Positions 52,930 through 62,005 of a stretch of DNA of 64,000 nt are shown here, piece by piece. The notes below the pieces were generated by a model. It was not told the origin of the DNA, did not search any database, and was given only the letters and a program-made list of their open reading frames with translations. The stretch's first letter is position 1. Every line of letters starts with the position of its first letter. A program made the translations under genes and the position numbers. Source of the stretch: Sunxiuqinia sp963677175 (lineage in GTDB: Bacteria > Bacteroidota > Bacteroidia > Bacteroidales > Prolixibacteraceae); assembly GCA_963677175.2 (NCBI GenBank), contig CAXXES010000001.1, positions 124,001 through 188,000 of the forward strand, given 5' to 3'.

Positions 52930-55455
52930 TTAGAAGAAAACATTGAGAAAAACCGTTGGGGTAAAAGGAATTGCTTCGGCATGAAGGTTTAACGAAACAT
53001 CCTGTTCCTCGGGCAACACAATGAAGTTGGCGTATTTTAAATTGGAATGATTCAGCACATTCAGAATTGAAAATCCGGTCTCAAGCGTAAACGTCCGGGC
53101 ATCCCACTGGTAGGCTGCAGCGACATCCAAGCGATGATAATCCCGCTCAAACTCGCCATCGATCAGCAGTCGCGGATCCGGAAAGCCGGAGCCAAAAACA
53201 TAGCTGGAAGACAGACGAACTAGATTGAAATTCAGCAAAAGGGCTCCCTTCAGCTCGTGCCGCTGATCGTGTAAAGCGCGCTGAAAAACGAGCCGATCAA
53301 AATAAGAAAATCGCTCCAGAGTTTCGCTAAGTGTATAAGTCATCCAGGCAGAATGTCCCTTGTACTCCTGCTTCACAAAAAAATCGATGCCCCTGGATTT
53401 ACTTTCGCCACGATACAAACTCGGCTCTTCAAACCGGTCGATATAGCGCGTTAGCCCATCGGTTTGCTTTGTAAAACCTTCTACGCTTAGCGTGAAACTT
53501 TTTCGATGGAAGGTCAGTCCGGCCACGCCATGAGTTGCCTCCAAAACAGGTAAAGAATGGTCATCGCAAACCGACCACAAATAGTAATAATTACCAACAT
53601 CATCGATCAATGAACTGCGTGTGATAAACTGATTGTGCCGGCCTGCAGCCAGGTTCAGTTTAAAACTGTCACCCAAGGCCAAGCTGGCCGAAGCTCGTGG
53701 TTGCCAATACCATTTCTCGAGATTCAGCGAATAATTGGCTCGCAAACCCAGTTTGAGTTCGAGCCGGGAACTGACCGATATCGCATCCTGAACGTAGACA
53801 TTCAGGCGCGAAGCTTCAAACCGCTGATTAGCCAATTGAACCCCAAAAGAATCTTCCATAAATCCAATGGGATTGACCACCCACCCGGCACCCAATTCCA
53901 GCTGATGCTGTTCAGCCAAAGCCAGCTGATGCATTAGGCTGATGCTCCCTTCTGCCACGGCGTTCCACAGAGTCTGATCTTCATTGACCACACTCCCGGA
54001 ACCTCCGGGTCCCTGCCCCGAACCTTGGCCCTGGCCGCCTTGCCCCGACTGCCGCCGGCCAATTGCGCGCAAGTTTCGAACTTCCTTATCGAGGCTGGAA
54101 TAGGCTGCCGACAATTTACTCCGGCTTCCATCAGTCCATCGCTTCTGAAAAAATCCGGAAACAGCCTGTTGTTTGTTGTGCTCATGATCTTCGTAGTCAA
54201 AACGCGACTGCTCGCTCTCCACGTCCAGCAGATAGGAGAAACGGTCTTCGCTTAACAAAGCGCTGATGCCATAAGAATCGCCATTCGAATTGGTCCCCGA
54301 GTATTTCAGGTTCAAATCACGAAAATTGTAATCCGGATAAATCGTCCGCTCGCTGGTGTTGGGCGAATTGCCAGAACGCCCGCTACGGAATGAAAGCTGT
54401 TTGGAATCGTACAATTCGTAATAGGTTTGCCGAAAAGCAACGGTAAGTGCCGACTGCTGAGTTACCGGCACGCTAAACATCCCATTCAGAGTCATGTTAT
54501 TCAGGCTTAGTTTCAGATGGGGACGACGTACATCGCCATCCAGCCCCGTAATATTCACCAAGCCGCCAACCCGTCCACCCTGGTTCACGCCATAAGCTCC
54601 TTTCAGCACCTGAATATCTTTGGCCATTAAAGGGTTGACCGCACTGATGTTGTCGTTGAAGTTCTTCATGCCAAACAAAGTAAAGCCATCAAACAATACT
54701 TGACTTTGCCCTTCGTAACTGCCCCAAATCACCAGGTCGTTCGATTGCTCGCCGGCAGCCAGAACGCCAGGCTGCAGTCTCAGCAAGTTGAAAATGGAAT
54801 TGTCGCCATTACCCGGCAGAAACTGTGCGACTTGATGATTCAGGCGCAGCACCCCCGGCTTGTTCCCAACCTGCAAGGAGCGGACAACTTTCAAGCCTTT
54901 TACCTCTACTTCACGAATACGATAATTGGAAGGACTTAGCAAAAACTGGTGATGGACTCCGGCATAAACGATGGTGTCCAGCAAAAAATATCCTAAGTAG
55001 GAAGCTTGTAAATGAAATTGATCGCCTCCCCCAATGAAGGAGAAATTCCCTTCCTGATCACTAATCAGACCTGTTCCGTCAATCATCACATGGGTATAGG
55101 GCAAGGATTCCGAGGTGAATTTATCGGTGAAGCGGCCACTCATGGTGTAAGTCTTTTGAACGGGAGCCTCCTGGTTTTGATAAAACAGGAAAACGGCACC
55201 CACCTTTTTATAGGCTGCCGGAAGATCACGCAACAAATAATCAAACGCTTCTTCGGGTGAAGTAAACTGCCGCGAGACGGTAGCCGTAAAGTTTGAGAAG
55301 TAGCGATCATCGAGCGAATATTGCAGTTCGTAACGTTCGCAAAGATCAATAAGAATAACGTTCAGACTTTCTTCCTGATAATCCAGTTCAACCTGCTGCG
55401 CTACCGTCAGCAAAGTTGAAAAGAGCAAACCGAGCAGTAGGGCTTTCTTTTTCAA
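52930..55455 (-). CDS. TonB-dependent receptor with STN signalling domain
   Basis: 841 residues. Signal peptide 1-19 (ending TVAQ). STN domain about 20-95 (LDYQEESLNVILIDLCERYELQYSLDD), the part of transducing receptors that contacts FecR; then a carboxypeptidase-regulatory-like domain (about 100-180), plug (about 190-310 with GDNSIFNLLRLQPGV) and a 22-strand barrel to the end. An extracellular loop has a Gly/Gln-rich insertion (QSGQGGQGQGSGQG). The start is TTG at 55455, since the frame has a stop just upstream and no nearby ATG. It is not followed by a SusD gene. Ligand unknown. Confidence 0.9.
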   Translation of the reverse strand: MKKKALLLGLLFSTLLTVAQQVELDYQEESLNVILIDLCERYELQYSLDDRYFSNFTATVSRQFTSPEEAFDYLLRDLPAAYKKVGAVFLFYQNQEAPVQKTYTMSGRFTDKFTSESLPYTHVMIDGTGLISDQEGNFSFIGGGDQFHLQASYLGYFLLDTIVYAGVHHQFLLSPSNYRIREVEVKGLKVVRSLQVGNKPGVLRLNHQVAQFLPGNGDNSIFNLLRLQPGVLAAGEQSNDLVIWGSYEGQSQVLFDGFTLFGMKNFNDNISAVNPLMAKDIQVLKGAYGVNQGGRVGGLVNITGLDGDVRRPHLKLSLNNMTLNGMFSVPVTQQSALTVAFRQTYYELYDSKQLSFRSGRSGNSPNTSERTIYPDYNFRDLNLKYSGTNSNGDSYGISALLSEDRFSYLLDVESEQSRFDYEDHEHNKQQAVSGFFQKRWTDGSRSKLSAAYSSLDKEVRNLRAIGRRQSGQGGQGQGSGQGPGGSGSVVNEDQTLWNAVAEGSISLMHQLALAEQHQLELGAGWVVNPIGFMEDSFGVQLANQRFEASRLNVYVQDAISVSSRLELKLGLRANYSLNLEKWYWQPRASASLALGDSFKLNLAAGRHNQFITRSSLIDDVGNYYYLWSVCDDHSLPVLEATHGVAGLTFHRKSFTLSVEGFTKQTDGLTRYIDRFEEPSLYRGESKSRGIDFFVKQEYKGHSAWMTYTLSETLERFSYFDRLVFQRALHDQRHELKGALLLNFNLVRLSSSYVFGSGFPDPRLLIDGEFERDYHRLDVAAAYQWDARTFTLETGFSILNVLNHSNLKYANFIVLPEEQDVSLNLHAEAIPFTPTVFLNVFF

Positions 55456-55461
55456 GTTGAT

Positions 55462-56358
55462 TTATTCATTTCGACGAATGCGGTATTCGTTTGAATTGAC
55501 CTTTTCAAATTTAAGATTATAAATCGTACAAATCATATCCAGGATGGATTCCGTGTCCAGTTCATACCGAACCAAACGTACGGAAATAGAGGCATCATAA
55601 GTTCCTGTATTCAACAAATCTTTACCATGGATCCGAACGCCATATTGCCGTTCCACCTCTTCCAACACTTCCTCCAGTGGTTTATTTTTGAAATCAAACT
55701 CATCGTTGATCCAGGCAGCTTCGGCTTCAAAATTAATTCCCCGTTGTACGTTGAATCCATTTCCGGCTTCTAGCTCAGCCTTTTCATTGGCTGTCAAAAC
55801 CACTTCCGATCCATTCTGCTGCTCAACAACTTTCACTTTCCCGGTTTGACAAGCTACCCGGTACGATTCGCCGCGCGCATAAATATTGAAACTGGTTCCC
55901 AACACAGAAGTTGCACCCATGGCCGAATTAACTGTAAAATAACTGCCTGGTTCCACCTCAAAAAAAGCTTCCCCCTCCAAGTTAAGTTCGCGTGCAAACC
56001 GCCACCAGTAAGGATGGTAACTCACTGTTGAAACAGCACTCAAATGAACGGTTGAGCCGTCCGGCAAATCAACCACTAACTGCTGTCCGGGATCGGTTGA
56101 CACATCAACGGCGTAAAAGCGCATCACCCCGATCAGGCCAACCACCAACAAAACGGAAGCGGCCATCGCCAAACGAAACGCTTGCCGGTGAACCAGCTTG
56201 ATGGTTTTCACCGGAGACTTCGTTTCCAGTTGCGCTTCCATCGCTTTCCACACATCAGCTTTCGAACGGGAGTACGGAATCTCCAGCCGGTCATTCAGCC
56301 GATCCAGGTTTGCCAAGATCTCGTTTGGTTGTTTGCTATCGTTCGTCCCGTTCTTCAT
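55462..56358 (-). CDS. FecR-family anti-sigma factor
   Basis: 298 residues. Short cytosolic N-domain, one membrane helix (about 85-105: AFRLAMAASVLLVVGLIGVMRFY), and a periplasmic FecR domain (VVDLPDGSTVHLSAVSTVSYHPYW; VLGTSFNIYA) plus a C-terminal STN-like region. The ATG overlaps the sigma gene stop (ATGA), and the TonB receptor follows 6 bases after its stop. It relays receptor occupancy to the ECF sigma factor. Confidence 0.94.
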   Translation of the reverse strand: MKNGTNDSKQPNEILANLDRLNDRLEIPYSRSKADVWKAMEAQLETKSPVKTIKLVHRQAFRLAMAASVLLVVGLIGVMRFYAVDVSTDPGQQLVVDLPDGSTVHLSAVSTVSYHPYWWRFARELNLEGEAFFEVEPGSYFTVNSAMGATSVLGTSFNIYARGESYRVACQTGKVKVVEQQNGSEVVLTANEKAELEAGNGFNVQRGINFEAEAAWINDEFDFKNKPLEEVLEEVERQYGVRIHGKDLLNTGTYDASISVRLVRYELDTESILDMICTIYNLKFEKVNSNEYRIRRNE

Positions 56359-56849
56359 TTTTCTTTGAATTTCGATTTTAAATCGTCAAGGGCATTTTTC
56401 ATTCGCTTTTCAACCGCCTTTACACTAATGTTTAAACGGTCAGCAATTTCATGGTATTTCAGCCCATCCATTCGGCTCATTAAAAAAACTACCCGTTGCT
56501 TTTCCGATAGTCCTGCCAGGGCTTTTTCATAGCGCTGCTGTAATTCTTTGTATTCCAATTCCTCTGCAGGCGAAACGCTGTCCATCGTAAATGCCAGCGA
56601 GTTTTTGTAGTTCAGCTCCAATTTTTGCCGGCGATATTGGGAAATGAATTCATCACCTGCCATTTTGTAGAGCAAGCCGACCGTGGCCTTGGGATGGTAA
56701 TCCGGCTGTTTTTCCCATAGGCGCAGAAACACATCCTGAGCCAGATCTGTTGCCAAATCTGTATCTCCCGACCGGTAATAGACGTAATTTCGAATCGCGT
56801 CGAAATGCTGGTCAAACAACGTTTTAAACTCGTACTTTGTCAAGGTCAA
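56355..56849 (-). CDS. ECF sigma-70 factor, FecI-like Bacteroidota type
   Basis: 164 residues. Region 2 (FDAIRNYVYYRSGDTDLATDLAQDVFLRLWE) and region 4 (LSEKQRVVFLMSRMDGLKYHEIADRLNISVKAVEKRM) are both complete. No ATG start exists: the frame is closed upstream by TGA and the first candidates are TTG at 56849 or 56843. It is first in a sigma-FecR-TonB receptor unit, so it likely activates that unit when the receptor binds its ligand. Confidence 0.92.
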   Translation of the reverse strand: MTLTKYEFKTLFDQHFDAIRNYVYYRSGDTDLATDLAQDVFLRLWEKQPDYHPKATVGLLYKMAGDEFISQYRRQKLELNYKNSLAFTMDSVSPAEELEYKELQQRYEKALAGLSEKQRVVFLMSRMDGLKYHEIADRLNISVKAVEKRMKNALDDLKSKFKEK

Positions 56850-56977
56850 ATCATCTTGGTTTCGAAACTCGTCTCTTCATCCTTGCGGCTTTTCGCCCCG
56901 AAAAGTTAAGCAATAATTGCTGCTTTTCACTCCTTAACCGTTTAAAAAGGCATCTACCCTACCTTGCTATCGAACTT

Positions 56978-56985
56978 TATTTTTG
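56978..56985 (+). promoter_or_regulatory. -7 box ahead of the DUF1460 gene
   Basis: TATTTTTG fits TAnnTTTG, 26 bases before the ATG at 57012. It supports the later start; no clear -33 box. Confidence 0.45.
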
Positions 56986-57011
56986 TAATTTCAACACCAA
57001 ATCCATCAGCC

Positions 57012-57878
57012 ATGAGCAGAACAGTCTTGATAAGTTACAGTATTTTCATACTCTTCGCCTGCCAAACAGCCCAACCAAAGCAAACCGGCCAGTCCGACAT
57101 CGTGTGTCAATTGGCCGACAGCGTGAAATTTCAAACGGTCATGACGCAACTTGCTGATCGGACTGATCAACCCATGGGAAAATTGGTTGCTGATGCAGGC
57201 CGGCAATTTCTGGGTGTGGCTTACGAAGAACAGACGCTGGAACATGGCAAAGACGAACCACTAACTGTCGATTTGGAAGGACTGGACTGCACCACCTTTG
57301 CTGAAACCGCACTCGCCATTGCCCGGACCATTAAAAGTGAGAAAACTGATTTTGCAGCATTTACCCGCGAACTTGAAAACCTGCGATACCGCCAGGGACA
57401 ACGCGATGGCTACCTCTCGCGGCTGCACTATTTTAGCGACTGGATTTACGACAACGAGCAGAAAGGCTTGATCAGTCAAGCTGCCAAAAACTTTGGACAC
57501 CCCCTGGATTTGACGGTCGATTTTATGTCGACTCATCCAGAAAGCTACCCGGTATTGAAAGAAAACCCCGAGCTGGTCAGCACACTGGCCGAACAAGAAA
57601 AAGGAATCTCCGCTCGTCATTATTTTTTTGTACCGAAAGACGAGATTGAAACCCAGGAATCAAATTTGATGGAAGGCGATTTCGTCGGACTGGCCACCAG
57701 CATCAAAGGGCTGGATGTGACCCATGTCGGTATTTTGGTTGAAGTAGGAGGCCGGATTCATTTGATGCACGCCTCAACCGCAAGCAACCAAGTGGTGATC
57801 TCGAACGAACCGTTAGCCGATTTTCTTCAAGCTAAAAAAAGCTACACCGGCATTCTGGTGGCGCGCCCAGTCGACTAG
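57012..57878 (+). CDS. DUF1460 lipoprotein, amidase-like NlpC/P60-related
   Basis: About 288 residues from the ATG at 57012, which gives a lipoprotein signal with FILFAC; the longer frame starts before the promoter box. The DUF1460 core has DLEGLDCTTFAETALAIART (candidate catalytic Cys), THVGILVEVGGRIHLMHAS (His) and the C-terminal YTGILVARP. The family is annotated as N-acetylmuramoyl-L-alanine amidase-like, acting on peptidoglycan fragments. It abuts the convergent GDPD gene with zero spacing. Confidence 0.88.
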   Translation: MSRTVLISYSIFILFACQTAQPKQTGQSDIVCQLADSVKFQTVMTQLADRTDQPMGKLVADAGRQFLGVAYEEQTLEHGKDEPLTVDLEGLDCTTFAETALAIARTIKSEKTDFAAFTRELENLRYRQGQRDGYLSRLHYFSDWIYDNEQKGLISQAAKNFGHPLDLTVDFMSTHPESYPVLKENPELVSTLAEQEKGISARHYFFVPKDEIETQESNLMEGDFVGLATSIKGLDVTHVGILVEVGGRIHLMHASTASNQVVISNEPLADFLQAKKSYTGILVARPVD

Positions 57879-58655
57879 CTATTTTAGGGCATCCAACTGC
57901 TCGCGCAACCAGGCGGGACGGTTGGTGGTAATGCCCGAAAGCCCCAGGTCTACAAGTCGTTTGGCTTCGTCCGGATCATCCACCGTCCAGCACAACACAT
58001 CCAATCCCAGTTGTTCCGCACGATCCATGACCGCCGGACTAACCAATTTGTGGTACAGATTAACACCATCCAAACCCAATTTTGCCGCCTCTTCCATTCG
58101 TCCGGCCAACCCTTCTTCTTTCGAGCTCAACCAGTAACATTCGTTTTTGGGAAATTGTGCCTTGGTTTCCAAAATGGTTTCCCATCCAAATGCGATAAAA
58201 ACAACCTGTTTTTTCTTTCCGCTGGCTATCACGGCCTTTTTCAGGGCCGGAAGCACTTCGGGGCCACACTTGATTTCGATGACCAGCTTCTTCCCTTTGG
58301 GAACGGTTTCGAGCACTTCTGACAAAAAAGGCATTTTTTCGCCTTGGTACTTTTCATCTTTCCATTGGCCCACATCCAGCTTGCGCAATTCATCCGAGAG
58401 GGTTTCGGCAATCACCAAATTTTCTGTACCCGTCCGTTTGGTGGTTCGATCATGATTAACGACCACCTGCCCGTCTTTCGATAAGTAAATATCAATTTCC
58501 ACAGCATCAGCATCCAGCTCCCAGGCCAGATTGGCAGCAGCTACCGTATTTTCGGGGGCCAGATACGACGCTCCCCGATGAGCAATGAACTGAACTTGAG
58601 AAAAAGCCGAAAAACCTAGCAGTAGAAACAAAAAAGCACATCCTGTATTTTTCAT
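57879..58655 (-). CDS. Exported glycerophosphodiester phosphodiesterase
   Basis: 258 residues with signal peptide (ending SAFSQ). GDPD TIM barrel: AHRGASYLAPENT (catalytic His/Arg), VEIDIYLSKDGQVVVNHD (metal ligands and second His), and C-terminal LGLSGITTNRP. It hydrolyses glycerophosphodiesters to glycerol-3-phosphate in the periplasm. It is convergent with DUF1460; its stop is the base next to that gene's stop. Confidence 0.94.
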   Translation of the reverse strand: MKNTGCAFLFLLLGFSAFSQVQFIAHRGASYLAPENTVAAANLAWELDADAVEIDIYLSKDGQVVVNHDRTTKRTGTENLVIAETLSDELRKLDVGQWKDEKYQGEKMPFLSEVLETVPKGKKLVIEIKCGPEVLPALKKAVIASGKKKQVVFIAFGWETILETKAQFPKNECYWLSSKEEGLAGRMEEAAKLGLDGVNLYHKLVSPAVMDRAEQLGLDVLCWTVDDPDEAKRLVDLGLSGITTNRPAWLREQLDALK

Positions 58656-58834
58656 ACCATGAGTTTTAAAATAAAATCATTTTATCGTTTTGTACAAATT
58701 AAAAGTAATTGCATATTTCAATGTCGGTCTGTGAACCTCTATCAATCAGACAGACGGGGATAGCCGCCGTACAATTCAGGGTTGAAGATGTCGATTTCTA
58801 TCGAAATATTCTCAATCGACTTCTTAAAAAATCT

Positions 58835-58842
58835 TAAATTTG
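58835..58842 (+). promoter_or_regulatory. -7 box ahead of the first acyltransferase
   Basis: TAAATTTG fits TAnnTTTG and lies 22 bases before the ATG at 58865. Confidence 0.45.
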
Positions 58843-58864
58843 CACGTTTTTGAAGTCTGCAACC

Positions 58865-59767
58865 ATGCGAAAATTTATCAATAACTTAATCGTTCTCTTT
58901 CTTAAAGCCTTCTCTTATTTACCATTTTGGCTTTTATACCTGATCTCCGATGGAGCCTTCATCTTGCTATTTTACATTTTCAGATACCGAAAAAGGGTGG
59001 TTTACGAAAACCTGCGTCGTTCATTTCCAGAGAAAACAGAAAAAGAAATTGATCAGATTGCCCGAAAGTATTTCCATCATTTATGCGACGTATCCCTGGA
59101 AGCTATTAAATTGCACAGCATCAGCGAGAAAGAACTGGACAAGCGCCTAAAAGTGACGGGGGTAGAAAAAATGGAGGCTTATTTCCGGAAGAAAAAAAGC
59201 ATCATTGTGCTAGCCATGCACTACAACAACTGGGAGTGGGGGGCCTCGGTACAACGGATGTCGAGCCACCAGTTTATTATGCTATACAATCCGGTACGCA
59301 ACAATTTTGAGATGGAACGCTTCATTTTAAGCATGCGCGAACGTTTTGGAGGAATGACGGTTCCAGTGCATAAGTCGGCGCGCATGGCTATCCAGTTTGA
59401 TCAGACTGACCGCCCCGGGCTGTTGTGGCTTGGAGCCGATCAAACACCTCCTGAAAACTCCAAATTCTGGACGATGTTTCTGAACCAAGAGACGCCATTC
59501 TTCAGCGGTCCCGAAAAAATTGCCCACAAAACGAACCAGCCGGTATTTTTTCATCACACCCGGAAACTGGCCCGTGGAAGATATGAAATTATTCTCACCG
59601 AGTTAATCGCCGAACCAAAAAAGGTAAAACCGGAAACCACGCTCCTCCGCTACATCGACAAAATGGAAGCGATTATTCGCGAACAACCCGAATACTGGCT
59701 CTGGTCTCACCGCCGCTGGAAACACCAGCGCCCGGCCGACATCCCGCTGATTGATCGGGAAGGCTAG
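58865..59767 (+). CDS. LpxL/HtrB-like lysophospholipid acyltransferase, copy 1
   Basis: 300 residues from the ATG at 58865 (a TTG in frame 15 bases upstream precedes the promoter spacing). N-terminal membrane anchor (NNLIVLFLKAFSYLPFWLLYLISDG), then the LpxL H(x4)E active site in AMHYNNWEWG (about residue 115) and ERFGGMTVPVH / WLGADQTPPENS. It adds secondary acyl chains to lipid A or an aminolipid. The next gene (59964) is a clear paralogue, about 196 bases downstream. Confidence 0.92.
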   Translation: MRKFINNLIVLFLKAFSYLPFWLLYLISDGAFILLFYIFRYRKRVVYENLRRSFPEKTEKEIDQIARKYFHHLCDVSLEAIKLHSISEKELDKRLKVTGVEKMEAYFRKKKSIIVLAMHYNNWEWGASVQRMSSHQFIMLYNPVRNNFEMERFILSMRERFGGMTVPVHKSARMAIQFDQTDRPGLLWLGADQTPPENSKFWTMFLNQETPFFSGPEKIAHKTNQPVFFHHTRKLARGRYEIILTELIAEPKKVKPETTLLRYIDKMEAIIREQPEYWLWSHRRWKHQRPADIPLIDREG

Positions 59768-59963
59768 TCTCGTCTGTTCAATGCAAACAAATTGACTCGA
59801 TGCACTTTACAGTCCGAACTTAAACCAAACGCTGGTTGAATTATTTTTTGCATCTTGCAGCAGCGGAAAATCTCCGGTTGAAAACCATCGACCTAACTAA
59901 CGATGGATGCCAACCAAGGGCTATTCGAACAATTGAGACACGATCGCTAAAAAAAATGAATCT

Positions 59964-60878
59964 GTGAAAAAAATAATCACCCGAGCACTAATCTTCTTTC
60001 TGACAGCTTTGTCTTACCTGCCTTTCCCGGTGCTGTTTGCCCTGTCCGACTTGATGTGCTTGGTGCTTTTTCATGTAGTGGGATACCGCAAAAAAGTAGT
60101 TTACACCAACCTGAGAAATGCCTTTCCGGAGAAAAGTAAAAAAGAAATTGATACGATTGCCCGAAAATTTTATCATCACCTTTGCGACATCACATTGGAA
60201 GGCATTAAGCTACATAGCATTTCGGAAAAAGAGCTGGACAAACGAATTACGCTGAACGGCCTCGAAAAAACAGAGGAATACTTCAGACAACAGAAAAGCA
60301 TTATTTTATTGGGCATGCACTACAACAACTGGGAATGGAGCGCCAGTCTGCAGCGCCTTTCCAACCACCAACTGTTGATGGTTTACAACCCGGTACGCAA
60401 CAACAAGGAGATGGAACACTTTATCCTCGGGATGCGTGAGCGCTTTGGAGCCATTTCGGTTCCGGTACACAAGTCGGCCAGAACAGCCATCCTGTTTGAT
60501 AAAACTGAACACCCGGGATGCATTTGGCTGGGCGCTGATCAAACACCAGCCCCAACCACCCGGTTCTGGACAATGTTTCTGAATCAGGAAACCCCCTTCT
60601 TTAGTGGTCCCGAAAAAATTGCATCAAAAACCAATCAGCCGGTATTTCTTCACTACGTGCGCAAAATGGCCCGCGGAACATACGAAGTCAATTTTATTGA
60701 ACTGTTTCCAGAGCCGGCGAAAGAAAAACCGGACGACATTTTACTGACCTACATCGACCGCATGGAAAAAATCATCCAGGAAACCCCTGAATACTGGCTG
60801 TGGTCGCATCGTCGGTGGAAGCATCGTCGTCCCGAAGGAATCAAACTCATTGAACGGCTCCCCAACCAGCAAAGATGA
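59964..60878 (+). CDS. LpxL/HtrB-like lysophospholipid acyltransferase, copy 2
   Basis: 304 residues, strikingly similar to copy 1 (for example HSISEKELDKR and NPVRNN shared). Active site GMHYNNWEWS and WLGADQTPAPTT. The start is GTG at 59964; a tiny ATG-AAT-CTG-TGA frame overlaps it (59956-59967) and might aid initiation. Tandem duplication of lipid A late acyltransferases is known to let strains add two different chains. Membrane anchor at residues about 5-35. Confidence 0.92.
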   Translation: MKKIITRALIFFLTALSYLPFPVLFALSDLMCLVLFHVVGYRKKVVYTNLRNAFPEKSKKEIDTIARKFYHHLCDITLEGIKLHSISEKELDKRITLNGLEKTEEYFRQQKSIILLGMHYNNWEWSASLQRLSNHQLLMVYNPVRNNKEMEHFILGMRERFGAISVPVHKSARTAILFDKTEHPGCIWLGADQTPAPTTRFWTMFLNQETPFFSGPEKIASKTNQPVFLHYVRKMARGTYEVNFIELFPEPAKEKPDDILLTYIDRMEKIIQETPEYWLWSHRRWKHRRPEGIKLIERLPNQQR

Positions 60879-60943
60879 AACCCCCAGGCACCCAAATCAA
60901 AAACAGTTGTTACTTTTGTTAAAACATCCTATTAAAAATGCTC

Positions 60944-61804
60944 ATGAAAGACTTCTTCGTTAAATCGCACGGCTTAGGAAACGACTACATCGTGATGAAC
61001 AGCCACAAGATCAGCTTCAATATGAACACTGAAAACATCAAAACCATTTGTGATGTGCATTACGGCATTGGCTCCGATGGCATTTTACTTTTGGTTAATT
61101 CGGCAAAAGCCGACTTCGGCCTGCGCATCCTCAACCCCGATGGCTCTGAAGCCGAGAAAAGCGGGAATGGCCTGCGCATTTTTGCCAAGTATTTGTATGA
61201 TTACGGATTTGCCAAAAGCAAAACCTTCAGCATCGACACCTTGGGCGGCGTAGTTTATGCCGAAGTAATGGATACGGAAAACGAAAAAGCCCGCACCATT
61301 CAGGTCGATATGGGAAAAGCCATTTTTGAAGCCGCAAAAGTTCCGGTAACCAGCGATTTGGTGGAGTGCCTGGACGAAGCCCTTTTTTTGCAAGACCGGT
61401 CGTACCTGATCAATTGCGTATCGGTGGGCAACCCACACTGCGTTATTCTGAAGGATGAGTTGTCGGAGGCTGAAATCAAGCAATACGGCAGCGAAGTTGA
61501 GAATCACCCCAAATTTCCGAACCGCATTAACCTGCAATTTGCCAAAGTACTTTCGCCCGATGAGGTGGAAATCCTGATTTGGGAACGCGGTGCTGGCTAC
61601 ACCCTGGCCTCCGGAAGTTCGTCGAGCGCCGTGGCAGCGGTAATGGTAAAGAAAGGGCTCACCAACCGCAAGCTGAGCATTAAAATGCCGGGAGGAACCC
61701 TCAAACTGGAAATTGCCGAAGACTGGCAAATCCGGATGACCGGCGAAGTTCGCGAAATTGCCAGCGGATATTTAAGTGCAGAATTACTGACGGGTTTAAA
61801 ATAA
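60944..61804 (+). CDS. dapF: Diaminopimelate epimerase homologue with both catalytic Cys replaced by Ser
   Basis: 286 residues from ATG 60944 (another Met two codons earlier). DapF fold with tandem alpha/beta halves: KSHGLGNDYIVM, GIGSDGILL, GNPHCVI. The two catalytic cysteines of DapF, in CGNG and ACGTGA motifs, are Ser in EKSGNGLRIF (Ser75 counting from the first Met) and TLASGSSSSAV (Ser225). The two-base racemisation chemistry of this family depends on those Cys, so LL/meso-DAP epimerase activity is in doubt. It may be another isomerase of the superfamily or a Ser-using variant. It is followed 201 bases downstream by a LysA-like gene. Confidence 0.85.
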   Translation: MKDFFVKSHGLGNDYIVMNSHKISFNMNTENIKTICDVHYGIGSDGILLLVNSAKADFGLRILNPDGSEAEKSGNGLRIFAKYLYDYGFAKSKTFSIDTLGGVVYAEVMDTENEKARTIQVDMGKAIFEAAKVPVTSDLVECLDEALFLQDRSYLINCVSVGNPHCVILKDELSEAEIKQYGSEVENHPKFPNRINLQFAKVLSPDEVEILIWERGAGYTLASGSSSSAVAAVMVKKGLTNRKLSIKMPGGTLKLEIAEDWQIRMTGEVREIASGYLSAELLTGLK

Positions 61805-61972
61805 GTACTAAGCAATAATTGTTGTCGTATTTCTGTCTTCTAATAAACTATGAGAGAAGTGATAACAAAAATAATAGATAGGTCCGTGACCTTAGCTCGC
61901 GGTCAAGAGCCATTGTTTGTTAATAGCCAAAAGGGCTATGCAGATTTATTCTAAATAATCTTCACAAATTCC

Positions 61973-61980
61973 TACCTTTG
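61973..61980 (+). promoter_or_regulatory. -7 box ahead of the LysA-like gene
   Basis: TACCTTTG fits TAnnTTTG, 25 bases before the ATG at 62006. It places transcription start after the in-frame TTG at 61985, favouring the ATG. Confidence 0.5.
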
Positions 61981-62005
61981 TTTTTTGCAAAAAAATCACA
62001 CATTT

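Noticed and set aside
61920..61940. ATAGCC/GGCTAT hairpin after the DapF-like gene as RNA gene or tRNA
   Set aside because: Single small hairpin; no cloverleaf or conserved RNA features.
61850..61954. 34-codon frame with ATG between DapF-like and LysA-like genes
   Set aside because: Reads plausibly but is short, lies just before a promoter box, and has no recognised motif.
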